64,000 bases of DNA from Thalassia testudinum (GCA_037157565.1 JAZHRO010000063.1:8972001-9036000); one strand, 5' to 3'; numbered from the stretch's first letter, positions 11,805 through 23,636 are shown. Translations and numbers: made by a program. Notes: generated from the letters alone by a model not told the origin.

Positions 11805-12728
11805 TGCTGGCCGCTCCTATCAGAGCGTGAAAGACGCGCAATTAGGTCAGCCGGTTCGCCGGAGTTGGAAGGAAGAAAGATACCCACATCTCTCGTGCGT
11901 TCGCACGAGAGATTGGGTTCACGCCAGCGAATTTGATTGGCTTTAGAAGGAAGGGAATTCCTCAGAGAATCTCCCTTCCATTTCTGGGAGAGAATCTCTG
12001 AGGAATTAGAGAGCCATCTCTCTCGAAACTTCGTCGGAGCTCGGTTCTGCCCTAGCAATGGCGGCAGGACCGGTTTGCAAAGAAGGCGAGGAACCTAGGG
12101 GGCTCTCTGCAAGGATATTCAAAAGATAGGGACCTCTTTGTGATTTGGGTGTACTAACTTGCAAAGTAGGTCAAGATGACCTCCCCTTAGGTCCAAATTT
12201 TGGTACAAACCTAATTTGGCCCTAAAGAATCCAATGGTGAAGTTGGATTTTAGGTTTGACCTCGTTTGACTGGACATTTTGCGTAAAAACCTAAATTAGG
12301 TTAATTGAAGAGCTAAGACCCTAATCTAGGTCAAACTAGGTTCCAAAGGCCAAATTAAGTGTTCTAAACCCCAGAGGATGTTTTTCTATGATTTTTAGAG
12401 GGTTTGCTTGATTTTTATTCTGACTGGAACCTTGTTAATTTAAGCGGGTCTGTTTTAGGGTTACCAAGTGTCATTTAATTCTTAGATTGCACATAAATCC
12501 ATTTCTGATTAATTCAACCCACTTCGGACTATTTGACCTATGTTTTGCTTCTGAGAAATCCCGTTTATGTACTGCAATGGTAAAATTGCAGTTTTAACCT
12601 TTATTTCATGTTTTCTTCTCAGAGCACTTGTTCCTTCAGTTAAGCCTTCTTCTAGGTTATGTAGGAGCTTTTATCTTCTTTATTAGGTCAAAATGAGCTA
12701 GTTATGGCTCATGATGAGGCTCTCATCA

Positions 12729-12741
12729 TACCCCCATGCCT
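12729..12741 (-). promoter_or_regulatory. Polypurine tract of element B
   Basis: AGGCATGGGGGTA on the minus strand lies directly before the 3' LTR's TGATGAG. It is identical in A (33761-33773) and D (52037-52049). Confidence 0.85.
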
Positions 12742-13165
12742 AGCTTTTGCTAGTTCCTTAGCAAAATTTCAAAGTTTTAACTTCCATTCTAGACCCAAAG
12801 TGTCCTTAGTTATGATAAGTGCTTCTTTTGTGATTAGGTAGGAATGCCGACAATAGGCCTAGAGGTACTCAAGTACCAACCAAAATCTGGACCTGTTCTG
12901 CTTTAGCCTCAGTCCTTCGCAAAGGTTTCTACGGCCCACAAAAACTATCCTAGGGTTTGTTGGACTCTGCGGTTAAAGCACCCGTGCTTGAGACATTTTT
13001 AGCCTACGCTCAGTTTGCAGTGCGTTTTTTTTTGTAAGAGAGAGATAGAGGATTTATTTGTTTGGAGAGCTTTTCTCTCTCTTTTCTTTTTATTTCTAGC
13101 TTCGGATTAGCTTCTCAACACGGTCTGTATCGGATTCCTCATCCCCATCATCAATCCTCAAGGGT

Positions 13166-13310
13166 CCCTGGCTTTCGAGATTTCGAGATAATCCCGCCAT
13201 GGCAACCCCCGGAACCCTGGCTTTCGAGATTTCGAGATAATCCCGCCCATGGCGTTCCGTGGCCGAATTCAGACCCTGGCGATCGACATTTCGTGATAAT
13301 GCCACCCATG
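13166..13310 (-). repeat. Three tandem ~50-59 bp repeats in B 3' region
   Basis: Units begin CCCTGG at 13166, 13215 and 13274 and contain TTTCGAGATTTCGAGATAAT and a CCATGG core. The same array lies in A (33178-33335) and D (51458-51606), so it predates their divergence. Function unknown. Confidence 0.8.
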
Positions 13311-14010
13311 GTATCTGAACCAGCAGAGTGCTTACATGCCCCCAGTAGGATATTTAAATATCCTAAGAGACAAGCACCGAGGAGACGATATGTTGTTACG
13401 CATCTTCGAGGGGAATTTCCCGCCTCTCTGCGCTGGGAACTTGTCCAAATCAACTTGTGTTGATTGGCTGCTCCTAATCTAGGTGACTTTTTCAGAATAT
13501 TAAACGCTCTTGCGTGTTTTGAATATTTATGCGCACTGAACCAGACTGTGTGTGAATTTGGGTGCTTAGGTTACCGAATCCCGCAAACCGGAGGTCAGTT
13601 AACGAGGCCGAATACTTCCTAAGCCTTAGACCTAATACTTAAGCTTCGTATTTTCCTCAACCTCTTGAGGATTGTCCAGATTTTAACGGATACGTGAATT
13701 TTTAAGCTAAAAATCTAGCCCAAGAGGCCTAAGACCAGCGTTCCCGCTAATCTCTTGTTATATCTCCGTAGCATTTTTCTTTTCTTTTTCTTGACTCGGT
13801 CTAGAACTTCAGTTAACCCCTTAATCTTTTACTAATGACTTTTTCTTTTTCTTCTCCTTTTGTGCTCCTTTCTTTATTTTTGCTCTTTTTGTCATTTTTC
13901 TTTCTTTTCCTCCTCTCATTTGTATGACCCTGAATTGTTCCTCCCCTCTATCAAGTCCTTTTTTTTTTTAAATGAAACCCTTTCTTGATATGAATTTTCT
14001 GACATTTTGC

Positions 14011-14054
14011 ACTTTCATACCCCCCCATGCCTAAGATTTGCAATGTCCCCATTG
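14011..14054 (-). promoter_or_regulatory. CAATG hairpin and second (upstream) polypurine-like tract of B
   Basis: On the minus strand CAATG-GGGA-CATTG (14054-14041) is followed by AGGCATGGGGGGTATGA (14032-14016). This copies the true polypurine tract plus the first LTR bases, which lie 1.3 kb further on. Element E has only one copy, joined to its LTR. Confidence 0.7.
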
Positions 14055-14263
14055 TAAATTAGGTGGGTTCGAATTCAGCTTAGTTCATGTATTAGGACAG
14101 GTGTGTGGTGAGTGAATGGGTCGAAGCGACTTGTTGCGAACGATTTCTAATCTCGAGTAGGTATACCTGAGGTGAAGTCGGCTGTTCTAATGGATGAACC
14201 CTAAAGTGCAATATGAGTTCCGCATAGCGATATCAGAAACGGTTTCAGGTTTTTCAAAGAATG

Positions 14264-14279
14264 ACGGGTTGCCTCCCGT
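14264..14279 (-). other. Conserved 3' hairpin of element B
   Basis: ACGGG-AGGCAA-CCCGT on the minus strand, preceded by AGCGCTTA, sits just after the polyprotein stop. It belongs to the same motif family as 966-983, 32235-32250 and 50460-50475. Confidence 0.75.
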
Positions 14280-14319
14280 TAAGCGCTGAGTTTTACGCCA
14301 TCGGCTGGGCGTAATGAGC

Positions 14320-14664
14320 TCAAGAGGAAAGGAGGGTAAAGGATGACTCAGTCAAATCTATATCGGTCATGTCAATGAACGGCTTGAGTCTCTGCCCATT
14401 CACGACAAATGGTTCAGAATCGTGGCTGAGTGGGCTGATTTCAATAGCTCCATTTCCGAAGATTTGGCGGACTAGGTAGGGTCCGACCCACTTGGATCTT
14501 AGCTTTCCTGGGAATAGTTTAAGTCGAGCATCAAAGAGTAAAACTTTTTGACCAGGATGAAAGACCTTTCTAGAAATGTGTTTGTCGTGAAAAGCTTTAA
14601 CCCGTTCTTTGTAAATTCGCGAGTTCTCATATGCGTCGTGGCGTAATTCATCGATCTCGCTCAT
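14320..14664 (-). CDS. C-terminal integrase tail of B, cut off by an in-frame stop
   Basis: These 114 codons are directly in frame with the long polyprotein and separated from it only by a TAA at 14665-14667. The same protein stretch in element A reads through the corresponding codons. It contains the integrase C-terminal region ([22 protein letters not shown], truncated motif view), which in Ty3/gypsy integrases aids DNA binding. Without readthrough, B's integrase lacks this tail. The ATG at 14664 is incidental; translation from it is unlikely in a retroelement mRNA. The single nonsense change is the only clear coding lesion I see in B. Confidence 0.8.
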   Translation of the reverse strand: MSEIDELRHDAYENSRIYKERVKAFHDKHISRKVFHPGQKVLLFDARLKLFPGKLRSKWVGPYLVRQIFGNGAIEISPLSHDSEPFVVNGQRLKPFIDMTDIDLTESSFTLLSS

Positions 14665-17600
14665 TTAAAATCTTCTGTGGGTTCCAGCCTTAGAAAGGTC
14701 GAGATTACAGGTCCGTACTGCCCAATAGGCTTTATGCTCCAATTCGACGGGGAGGTGACATGCCTTCCCGTACACTAGTCTGAAGGGAGACATTCCTAAT
14801 TGGGTCTTGTGGGCGGTCCTATAGGCCCACAATGCTTCCGGAAGCCGAGAAGACCAATCTTTTCTATCAGGTTGAACAGTAACCTGAAGGATCTTCTTGA
14901 TCTCTCGGTTAGATAGCTCAGCTAGACCATTAGTTTGGGGGTGGTAAGGAGTAGAGATTCGGTGTGACACCCCGTATTTGATCATCAGTGACCTGAACTG
15001 AGCGTTTGTAAAATGGGTCCCTCCGTCGGAAATTATAACACGCGGAATCCCGAACCTTGAGAAAATGTTTTGATGAAGGAATTTTATAACGACTTTATGA
15101 TTGTTGGTTCGGGTCGGAATGGCTTCTATCCACTTGGAAACATAATCAACTGCGAGTAAAATGTATTCGAAGCCATCCGAGGTAGGAAAGGGTCCCATGA
15201 AATCAATCCCCCAAATATCAAAAATTTCGCATACCAAGATCGGCTGTAGAGGCATCATGTCTCTATGGCTCATGTTGCCTAGAGTCTGGCAACGGGAACA
15301 TGCCTTACAGTGATTGTATGCATCTTTGAAAATTGTGGGCCAGTAGAAACCACACTGGAGGACTTTCGATGCGGTTTTATGTCCCGAAAAATGTCCACCG
15401 CATGCCTGGTCATGGCAAAATGAGAGTATGTCTTTGATTTCCACTTCCGTGACGCATCGTCGGATTATCTGATCAGCACCAATGCGGAAGAGATACGGGT
15501 CTTCCCATAGGTAATACTTGGCATCGGAACGCAATTTGTCCTTTTTGGCCTTCGACCAATCGGGCGGAATCTGATGTGATGCCAGGTAATTAACAATATC
15601 GGCGAACCATGGAAGACTTGTACTGATAGTCAGGAGGTGCTCATCAGGAAAATGTTCTGTAATAGGTCCGGACGGATCAATAATTTCAGGAGGAAGGAGG
15701 GATAAATGATCAGCTACCACATTGTGCTTTCCCGCCTTGTCGCGAATCTCGATGTCAAATTCTTGCAACAGCAAGATCCAGCGGATTAATCGAGGTTTCG
15801 CGTCCTTCTTGGCCAGGAGATGCCTCACAGCTGTGTGATCCGAGTATATGATAACACGGGAACCCAGAAGGTATGATCTGAATTTTTCCAGGGCAAATAC
15901 TACGGCCAGCAGCTCTTTCTCAGTAACCGTATAGTTACGCTGAGCCTCATCTAGTGTTTTGCTGGCGTAGTAAATGACCACAGGTTTCCCGTCAATTTTC
16001 TGTCCCAAAACCGCTCCTACAGCGAAGTCAGATGCATCGCACATGATCTCAAAGGGTTGAGACCAATCAGGGGACTGTAGGATTGGGGCTTGGGTGACTC
16101 GGTCACGTAAGATCTCAAATGCTTGAGTGCATTCCTTGGAAATTCCGAAAGGCACATCCTTCGAAAGCAGATTGGTCAGGGGGCGCGCGATTTTGGAGAA
16201 ATCAGGGATGAATCGACGGTAGAAACCGACGTGCCCCAAAAAAGATCGGATGTCCTTAATCGAGCTAGGCATAGGGAGCTTGGAAATCAGGTTAACCTTA
16301 GCTCGATCCACTTGGATGCCTTTCTCTGAGATTAAATGTCCCAGGACAATTCCCTCAGGCACCATGAAATGGCTCTTTTCCCAGGAAAGAACCAAATTCA
16401 CCTCGATGCACCGCCTGAGTATATGGACCAAGTGTTGGAGGCAATCGTCAAATGATTGTCCAAAAATTGAAAAGTCATCCATGAAGACTTCCAGATAGTC
16501 ACCTACCATATCTGAGAATATGGCAAGCATGCACCGCTGAAAAGTTGCAGGTGCATTGCAGAGACCGAACGGCATCCTTCGAAACGCGTACGTCCCGAAG
16601 GGGCAGGTGAATGTGGTCTTTTCTTGGTCCTCTGGATGGATTGCCACCTGATTGTAACCGGAGTACCCGTCAAGAAAGCAGAAGAATCTATTTCCTGCTA
16701 GTTTCTCGAGGATCTGATCAATAAACGGTAGTGGGAAATGATCCTTCTTCGTGGAGGAATTTAGTCTTCTGTAATCAATGCAGACTCTCCACGAATTAGC
16801 TATTCGGGTAGGAATGACTTCCCCGGTTTCAGTCGTGATGATGGTAAGTCCTGCCTTCTTAGGTACCACTTGTGTTGGACTCACCCAACGACTGTCGAAG
16901 ATCGGGTAGATGATCCCTGCATCTAACCACTTAATGATCTCCTTTTTCACGACCTCCTGTAGGTTAGGGTTTAGTCGCCTTTGCATTTCTCTTAAAGGTC
17001 GTGAGCCTTCTTCTGTATAGATTCGATGCGTGCAGTATGAAGGGCTTATACCAGTCAAATCATCTAGAGTCCATCCAATGGCTCTACGATGTTGCTGGAG
17101 AACAGAAATCAAACGGAGTTCCTGGTCAGGTGTGAGTCGAGAATTGATAATCACAGGAAACGTTTGATTTGAATCCAAAAAGACATATTTTAGATGTTCA
17201 GGAAGGGGCTTGAGTTCCATGACAGGATTGTCAGCAGCAACGGGTGGTTCAGGGTTTGTATCGGGAGCAATGGTAGGAGTCATAGGTGTGTCTAGATTGT
17301 GTTCGCACTCCTCTGTTAGCGGCTTTTGATTTTCTAGTGGTTGATCAGGAATAATCAGGTTGTCCTCTATGTGCAGTTCATCAACCACGGCTTTGACATC
17401 ACAAATTTCCTCTATAACCCCGCAATTAATCCCTTGTTGGGCTTTGAAAATGTCGATCTTCAGATTTTGATTCCCAAATTTTAATTCTATCTGGCCCTCT
17501 TCGCAGTTTATATTGGCCCTAGCAGTGGCCAGAAAGGGTCTCCCTAATATGATTGGTGTGTCCCTTAGGTTCTTAGGTGCATCCATGTCCAGTACTATGA

Positions 17601-20016
17601 AGTCCACTGGGAAATAAAAATCTCGTACCCTAACAATGACATCCTCGAGTATTCCTTTGGGTGACTTGATGGATCGATCAGCTAACTGCAATGTCACCTC
17701 AGTGGGTTTAAGTTCAGATTCTTCAAGGTGGTCAAGGAGGGATGTAGGTATTAAATTTATGGAGGCACCTAGGTCTAGTAGGGCTCTATCAAGTTGGGTT
17801 TCACCAATTTTACAAGAAATCAAGGGGGTTCCTGGGTCTTTAGCCTTGGGTGGGAGTTTGCTCAGGATGACAGAGCTGGCTTGCTCCGACAGTACGATCG
17901 GATTCCCATCCTTGGTTCGCGGCTTACGTTTAGGTGTACATATGTCTTTCAAGAATCTTGCATAAGCCGGTATGTGGCGGATTGCATCCATCAACGGGAT
18001 GTTTATCTGGACCTGTTCAAAGAGCTTGACCAGATCCTCCTCAGGAGCCACAGGTTTGGTTGTCCTTTTTCCTTTGGTCAAGGCCTCAGGAAATGGGATC
18101 CTAGCTGGTTCCTCTAGGATAGGTCCAGGTTCTTGATCTGGGACAGTAGTATCTTGGATGACTACCCTAGGGTCTTGGCGATTATCAGGCTTGGAGTGGT
18201 TTAGATAATGTGGGTCTTGTGTTGTTTTACCACTACGTGTTGTTACAGAGTTTAATCCAGCCTGACTTTGGTTTGGGTTAGGTAGGAGAGGTGGCTGCTG
18301 CTGAAATTCTGCATAAGATGTAGAAGCCTCCATCCTGTCTGGTGAGGGAGTAGCAGGGGCCTGATAAATCAAATGTGCGTGGCCTGGATTTGGATTCATA
18401 ATGCGCCTCTGGGTCGACAAATTATTTGGGTTGGGCAGAGGTTGCGAAGGAAGGGTGCCAGGTTGGCGAGAATTTGCCATCTGGGCCAGTTGGTTGCGAA
18501 CCTCTGTGATCTCGTCCTTGTGCTGTTTTTGCATTGCCGCATTCGTCTTTTGAATGTCAGCCAGCGTTTGAAGGATAAGAGTCAGTTGATCCTGATTTTG
18601 CCCAGATTGGTAGGTGGGATTGGGCCGAGGCTGAGGCGGCTGATATGGACGAGGAGCTTGTGGGCGAGGTTGATATGGTGGTTTTTGAGAGTTTCCCGCC
18701 CACTGAAAGTTAGGATGATTTCGCCATCCAGGGTTGTAGGTATTGGAGTATGGGTCGTTCTGGATGGCGTTGAGGTCCTCGCAGTTCTGAGAAACCTCAG
18801 GAAAGTCAGAATACGAGGGTTCAGAGTTCCCCCAACTCGAGTAGACGGGATCGGAGGTCACTCCGGTCTGGGAGGTAGACGGGGGTGGATAGGGGCCCAT
18901 CCCCTTGGCAGGTTGGTGATAGATGTTTTGCACTGTTTCCCTTGCCAGAGGAGGTCGTGCAAAAGAGTTTTGTGCAGAGGTGGCTTGCTGCAAATGTCGA
19001 GTTAGCTCGTCCACCTTCTTTTCTATGATAGAGACCTTGTCCAACCGACTGGCCATCAATTCCAGGTCAACAGAAGTGGACAGGTCCTGCGTCTCATGTG
19101 TCCCTCTTAGATTCGTCGATGCGCGGGCATTCGTCCTGTCGAATAAGGCCAAGGAGTCATTGTTTATGGAGTTCTCGCACATGTTTTCAAGAATCTCCCA
19201 CACCGTGTCCTCGTGTTGGCCCATGATGTTTCCTCCACATGTTGCATTGACGATTAGACGAATATCCTCACGGAGTCCCTGGTAAAAAGACTGGACTTGT
19301 TCCCACTTAGGAACTCCGTGATGGGGACACTTTCGCATGAGATCTAGGAATCGATCCCAAGCTTCGTGAAGAGGTTCTCCCTGTTGTTGAGTGAAATGAA
19401 TGATCTGGTGGCGCAAGGCATTCGTCCGGCCAACAGGGAAGAATTTTTTCAAAAGTTCGGACTGTAATTCCTCCCAAGTGTTGATCGGGCGGGTCTGAGT
19501 CTGATACCAGTGCGCGGCCTTGTCCAAGAGGGAGAACGAAAACATTTTCATGAGTAGGATATCCCGGTTTTGTACATCTGACCCGAAAGTCTGGGCCAGA
19601 TGATTGAGTTGTTTAATGTGTTGGAATGGATCCTCAGAGTTAAGCCCATGGAACTTTGGTATGGCATGAATCATATTGGGCTTTAGATCAGAATCGGGTC
19701 CTCCAATTGGGATTCGTACTCGGGGTTCAATTGCCACCGCAGCGGGATTATAGTGATCTCGCATCATAGGTCGCTGTGGTGGGTTTACAAAGTTCTGAAA
19801 GAGATCGTTCAAGCGTTGAAGTTGGTGTTCAAGGTTATTCTCCTCTTCAATGGGTTGTGCCATGATGGGAGAAGAAGGAGAATCAGGGTCTGAATCAGAT
19901 GAAAGATTTATGTGGTGGGGTTGCTGCACAAACAAGGGCGTCGAGGCTTGGCCTCGGCGAGAATGAATTTCTAGAGGAGGTCTTAAAGGTGGTCTTAAGG
20001 ACCTCCTACCAAACAT
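14665..20016 (-). CDS. Athila-type gag-pol polyprotein of element B
   Basis: A single 1783-residue frame. The gag (capsid-like) domain is at about 115-290 ([29 protein letters not shown]). A Pro/Gln-rich linker at 360-600 shows no CCHC zinc knuckle. The aspartic protease active site DLGAS is at 748-752. Reverse transcriptase spans about 1020-1230, with FMDD at 1178-1181. RNase H covers about 1320-1440 ([29 protein letters not shown]). The integrase zinc domain (H/H/C/C, about 1535-1576) precedes the catalytic triad D1605, D1664 and E1700, with the expected 35-residue D-E spacing. The product would package RNA, copy it and integrate it into nuclear DNA. The ATG at 20016 lies just after the conserved leader block. 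[10 protein letters not shown] at about residue 52 is another possible start. The frame ends in a premature TAA. Confidence 0.93.
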   Translation of the reverse strand: MFGRRSLRPPLRPPLEIHSRRGQASTPLFVQQPHHINLSSDSDPDSPSSPIMAQPIEEENNLEHQLQRLNDLFQNFVNPPQRPMMRDHYNPAAVAIEPRVRIPIGGPDSDLKPNMIHAIPKFHGLNSEDPFQHIKQLNHLAQTFGSDVQNRDILLMKMFSFSLLDKAAHWYQTQTRPINTWEELQSELLKKFFPVGRTNALRHQIIHFTQQQGEPLHEAWDRFLDLMRKCPHHGVPKWEQVQSFYQGLREDIRLIVNATCGGNIMGQHEDTVWEILENMCENSINNDSLALFDRTNARASTNLRGTHETQDLSTSVDLELMASRLDKVSIIEKKVDELTRHLQQATSAQNSFARPPLARETVQNIYHQPAKGMGPYPPPSTSQTGVTSDPVYSSWGNSEPSYSDFPEVSQNCEDLNAIQNDPYSNTYNPGWRNHPNFQWAGNSQKPPYQPRPQAPRPYQPPQPRPNPTYQSGQNQDQLTLILQTLADIQKTNAAMQKQHKDEITEVRNQLAQMANSRQPGTLPSQPLPNPNNLSTQRRIMNPNPGHAHLIYQAPATPSPDRMEASTSYAEFQQQPPLLPNPNQSQAGLNSVTTRSGKTTQDPHYLNHSKPDNRQDPRVVIQDTTVPDQEPGPILEEPARIPFPEALTKGKRTTKPVAPEEDLVKLFEQVQINIPLMDAIRHIPAYARFLKDICTPKRKPRTKDGNPIVLSEQASSVILSKLPPKAKDPGTPLISCKIGETQLDRALLDLGASINLIPTSLLDHLEESELKPTEVTLQLADRSIKSPKGILEDVIVRVRDFYFPVDFIVLDMDAPKNLRDTPIILGRPFLATARANINCEEGQIELKFGNQNLKIDIFKAQQGINCGVIEEICDVKAVVDELHIEDNLIIPDQPLENQKPLTEECEHNLDTPMTPTIAPDTNPEPPVAADNPVMELKPLPEHLKYVFLDSNQTFPVIINSRLTPDQELRLISVLQQHRRAIGWTLDDLTGISPSYCTHRIYTEEGSRPLREMQRRLNPNLQEVVKKEIIKWLDAGIIYPIFDSRWVSPTQVVPKKAGLTIITTETGEVIPTRIANSWRVCIDYRRLNSSTKKDHFPLPFIDQILEKLAGNRFFCFLDGYSGYNQVAIHPEDQEKTTFTCPFGTYAFRRMPFGLCNAPATFQRCMLAIFSDMVGDYLEVFMDDFSIFGQSFDDCLQHLVHILRRCIEVNLVLSWEKSHFMVPEGIVLGHLISEKGIQVDRAKVNLISKLPMPSSIKDIRSFLGHVGFYRRFIPDFSKIARPLTNLLSKDVPFGISKECTQAFEILRDRVTQAPILQSPDWSQPFEIMCDASDFAVGAVLGQKIDGKPVVIYYASKTLDEAQRNYTVTEKELLAVVFALEKFRSYLLGSRVIIYSDHTAVRHLLAKKDAKPRLIRWILLLQEFDIEIRDKAGKHNVVADHLSLLPPEIIDPSGPITEHFPDEHLLTISTSLPWFADIVNYLASHQIPPDWSKAKKDKLRSDAKYYLWEDPYLFRIGADQIIRRCVTEVEIKDILSFCHDQACGGHFSGHKTASKVLQCGFYWPTIFKDAYNHCKACSRCQTLGNMSHRDMMPLQPILVCEIFDIWGIDFMGPFPTSDGFEYILLAVDYVSKWIEAIPTRTNNHKVVIKFLHQNIFSRFGIPRVIISDGGTHFTNAQFRSLMIKYGVSHRISTPYHPQTNGLAELSNREIKKILQVTVQPDRKDWSSRLPEALWAYRTAHKTQLGMSPFRLVYGKACHLPVELEHKAYWAVRTCNLDLSKAGTHRRF

Positions 20017-20046
20017 GCACCGGAAGATGTGATGAAATTAGAAGGT

Positions 20047-20288
20047 GCTGGACCCAATCAAGACACCCAAGAATTGTTGGGTGACTATAGAGGTTCGGGG
20101 CAGATGGACCCCTGGATCAGAAGATCGTCCACCTGAGAAATACCTGGGCAGCCAGAGAGGGAGAGTCCCGCAAAGACCCCTACACGGTAGAGCGTCCCCA
20201 CGGGTTACAGGGTTTCCCCCACCCGACCTCTCTTGTCACTGCGGTTCCAGGTAGACCAGAATGGGGATCTTGACCTCTTAAGTCTACC
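20047..20288 (-). promoter_or_regulatory. Conserved leader block of B
   Basis: This block of about 240 bp just upstream of gag is highly similar to A (26262-26497) and D (48419-48655). It contains GGCTGCCCAGGTATTTC, a polypyrimidine-CAG followed at once by GTA. Sharing between autonomous and non-autonomous elements suggests an RNA role such as packaging or splicing (inference). Confidence 0.7.
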
Positions 20289-20827
20289 TTTTTTTTTATT
20301 TTAAGATCAAGGTGCTTAATGTTCCACTTGAACTTTTAAGTATTTTGAGTGCAAAAAGTGACCTAATATTAAGGTTGGTTGACTCGAGGGATCAACTTCA
20401 CCTCTTGTTCCTTTGAGAACTTTTAGGTCCTTCCTTTTATGATTCAAATGGATTATCAGCCTGATTTGCTTAGGGTTCCTCTTGTATAAATATTTTCAAA
20501 CACGGTTTAGGCACACTTCTTTTTGGAAAGTTTGTTTCTTTGTTTTAGAGAAGATGTGTCTCTAAAAACCCTAGCTTTGCAATCCTAACTTGGCTCTAAT
20601 GGGTCCAATTTAGTTGCCTTAGAATTTAGCACCTAGGGCTCAATCAAGAAAGTTTTAGCCCTAGTTGCCTTAGTTGGATGACAGACAAAAATATGTTGAA
20701 ATGAAAATCAGGCAACTTGATGAGTTACTAAATATAAGACAGGTAGCCCTAAGTTGACTTCTCCCCTTTTTTTTTTTCTTTTTTTTAGATTGTGAGAGGG
20801 TTAAGGGAGAGGGCTTATGGAGATTAC

Positions 20828-20879
20828 CTGCTCCAGTCTGTTGTGCAGTTGCTATTCTTTCCTTTTTGTTTTGCTTTCC
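20828..20879 (-). other. Micro-exon-like unit after B primer site
   Basis: On the minus strand GTTGTGTTCAATCAG ends at 20880, then come 52 bases, then GCAG|GTAATC at 20827. The acceptor-like site lies about 82 bases from the primer site. A, C and D have the same arrangement. Confidence 0.5.
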
Positions 20880-20961
20880 CTGATTGAACACAACAAAAGA
20901 GAAGTTAAGTCAGATATTAAATAGAAAAGTTGTACTCAAAAGCTTTACAAGTGCCCGTTGC

Positions 20962-20979
20962 TCCCCGGCAACGGCGCCA
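20962..20979 (-). promoter_or_regulatory. tRNA-Asp primer binding site of B
   Basis: TGGCGCCGTTGCCGGGGA on the minus strand lies three bases inside the 5' LTR end. It is complementary to the 3' end of plant tRNA-Asp, the usual primer of Athila/Tat elements. Confidence 0.9.
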
Positions 20980-20982
20980 AAA

Positions 20983-23631
20983 TGTTGTCAACGTTTCTGT
21001 GCGGATTTAAAGGCATATTACGTTACAGTAGAACCGACAAAACGTTTAAACAAATAATTTTATTACTCGAACAACTAGAGTATCCGAGGTCGAACACAGG
21101 GAGCAAACTCAGTACTTTGTAAAACCCAAGAATACAACTGTTAAATGCAAATATAATTGATTCAAAGAGTTTTTAAGAAAGATGTAAAAAAAATAGAATT
21201 AGACGTCTGATTTATGTATCAGACGTCTTAAATGTGATCTTTCTTTCTCTTTTTCTTCTTCTGCTTTGCCTTTCGGATCTCTTTGCAATCTTCCCTTGTC
21301 CTTCTTCTTCTTCTCCTGCGAAGACTTCTAACCTTTCTGCTTTCCTTCTTCTCCAGCGAAGACTTCTTTCTTTCTTCTTCTTCTGTCTTGCTTCTCCTTT
21401 CTTCGTTGCCTTCTTCTTCTTCTTTGTCTTGCTTCTCCTTCTTCTGCAGCGGCCAAGTCCTTCTCCTGCAATCAGCCTGCCTGCACAGGGAACAAAACCT
21501 AACCCTTCTCCCTCTACCCGCGCGTGTCTCTCTCTCAAGCAATTCACTCTAACCGCTCTACCAGAGCCACAGTATCAATCGGGTCGGATCGTACCCGGGA
21601 CCAGGCGCACCTGCAGGTGTGTGATGCGCGAGGAGTGCGTAGGTCTAGGTCGGGTCGGATCCGCCAGGTCCGCGTGGTCAGGCCGCGGATGAGGCGGGTG
21701 GGGTCAGTGAGGGACCTCACCCCTGTGCTTACTGAGGCGATAAGAATAAAGCGTAAAAACAACTTATACGGTACCTGCCGGTTGCAATCCCACGATGTGG
21801 GACTATCTGGTCTCGCCTTCACGCGCGCCTGCAGAAACCTCGTCGTGCGATTGCCCCGCAGCTGCTGGCTCTGCTAGCGCTCCTCGGCTGGATTCGTTCA
21901 CCTCGCGACACTTGCGTTAGTATGCAGCACCTGTAGTCTGGAAGACTGGGTGCCTGGAGCCTCGCGGGAGCTTCATCAGAGGTCGTCCATGGCGGCAGCA
22001 GCTCGAATCCTGTCGTACACAAAACGCGCCTCTCGGCCAAATCAGAATAGATAGAGACCTTCGCCGTGGCACGGCGAAGGCGGTGGGCAGTGCAGCAGGC
22101 CGCAGGTCGGCCTAGGCGTGCATGCCTAGGTCAACCTGTGGCCGGAGATGGTGGGTTGGTCGGGGGGTGGTTGTGGAGGGCTGGAGTGGCAGTGGGAGGG
22201 TGGAGTGTGTTCCTGGAGGTGAGGCGGAGCTTTCGAGGTGGTTGGCGAGCCGTGTGGAGGGCTGGAGTGGTGTGGGCAGCTCGCCGGAGTGCGGTCGGAG
22301 GCGAAGACGATGGAGGTGGTTAGCGTCTGTCGAAGGTCGATCAAGGGAGATAACAGGGGGAAAAGAGAGAGGAGAGGATGGAGAACGTATCTGGGGTTGT
22401 CTGGAGTGAAGGGAGGCAGTGGAGAGGACGGCTCGTGACTGCCGTCGTCGGGGAAGAAAGACCCTGGGGGAGGAAGCGGCGACGAAGATGAGGTCAGGAG
22501 CTTGCGCGCAGGGTACAGCGCGCCTCGGGAGGAAGAGGCGGAGAGGACTCTGCTGCTGGTATGGCAGCAGAGTGACGAGAAGGAGGGAAAGCGGTCGCCG
22601 GAGCTTGTGGGTCGTTTGGCCGGAGATGGGAGAGAAGAAATTTGGAGGGGATCTCCGTCAAAATCAAGCTTAAGATGAGTGGCCGGGTCCGAGGGGTGTT
22701 TTATAGGTGCTGGCCGCTCCTATCAGAGCGTGAAAGACGCGCAATTAGGTCAGCCGGTTCGCCGGAGTTGGAAGGAAGAAAGATACCCACATCTCTCGTG
22801 CGTTCGCACGAGAGATTGGGTTCACGCCAGCGAATTTGATTGGCTTTAGAAGGAAGGGAATTCCTCAGAGAATCTCCCTTCCATTTCTGGGAGAGAATCT
22901 CTGAGGAATTAGAGAGCCATCTCTCTCGAAACTTCGTCGGAGCTCGGTTCTGCCCTAGCAATGGCGGCAGGACCGGTTTGCAAAGAAGGCGAGGAACCTA
23001 GGGGGCTCTCTGCAAGGATATTCAAAAGATAGGGACCTCTTTGTGATTTGGGTGTACTAACTTGCAAAGTAGATCAAGATGACCTCCCCTTAGGTCCAAA
23101 TTTTGGTACAAACCTAATTTGGCCCTAAAGAATCCAATGGTGAAGTTGGATTTTAGGTTTGACCTCGTTTGACTAGACATTTTGCGTAAAAACCCAAATT
23201 AGGTTAATTGAAGAGCTAAGACCCTAATCTAGGTCAAACTAGGTTCCAAAGGCTAAATTAAGTGTTCTAAACCCCAGAGGATGTTTTTCTATGATTTTTA
23301 GAGGGTTTGCTTGATTTTCATTCTGAATGGAACCTTGTTAATTTAAGCGGGTATGTTTTAGGGTTACCAAGTGTCATTTAATTCTTAGATTGCACGTAAA
23401 CCCATTTCTGATTAATTCAACCCACTTTGGACTATTTGACCTATGTTTTGCTTCTGAGAAATCCCGTTTATGTACTGCAATGGTAAAATTGCAGTTTTAA
23501 CCTTTATTTCATGTTTTCTTCTCAAAGCACTTGTTCCTTCAGTTAAGCCTTCTTCTAGGTTATGTAGGAGCTTTTATCTTCTTTATTAGGTCAAAATGAG
23601 CTAGTTATGGCTCATGATGAGGCTCTCATCA
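20983..23631 (-). repeat. B 5' LTR (2649 bp)
   Basis: It is the partner of 10118-12728. The TATA box is at 22699-22706 on the minus strand. The splice-donor-like GT of the 3' LTR (11539) is GC here, because an A-to-G plus-strand difference near 22440 changes it. The hairpin is at 21201-21228. A 38-bp extra segment near 21329-21368 repeats part of its neighbour (CAGCGAAGACTTCT versus CTGCGAAGACTTCT), which suggests a tandem duplication or its loss in the other copy. Confidence 0.9.
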
Positions 23632-23636
23632 GACCT

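Larger units (their letters stand above)
10118..12728 (-). repeat. B 3' LTR (2611 bp)
   Basis: On the minus strand it runs from TGATGAGAGCCTCATCA (12728) to TTGACAACA (10118). The TATA box is on the minus strand at 11797-11804. A putative intron runs from 11539 (GTAGTCACG) to 11107 (ACGACAG), and a second donor lies at 10871. An 11-bp stem hairpin is at 10336-10363 and a poly(A) signal AATAAA (minus) at 10194-10199. It lacks a 38-bp segment present in the 5' LTR near 21329-21368. Confidence 0.9.
10118..23631 (-). mobile_element. Athila-like Ty3/gypsy element B, young and nearly intact
   Basis: The element is 13.5 kb with TSD GACCT at 10113-10117 and 23632-23636, inserted in A's 5' LTR. The 5' LTR is 20983-23631, the primer site 20962-20979, the polyprotein 20016-14320 with one internal stop, the polypurine tract 12741-12729, and the 3' LTR 12728-10118. 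By eye the LTRs differ at about 23 positions plus one 38-bp indel, near 0.9%, so it is the youngest dated insertion here. Catalytic residues of protease, RT, RNase H and integrase are all present. It lacks an envelope-like ORF. Confidence 0.93.

Noticed and set aside
18373..19005. 210-codon plus-strand ORF
   Set aside because: It is exactly antisense to the gag/linker part of element B's polyprotein, has no family signature and is Arg/Leu-rich, as expected for a shadow frame.
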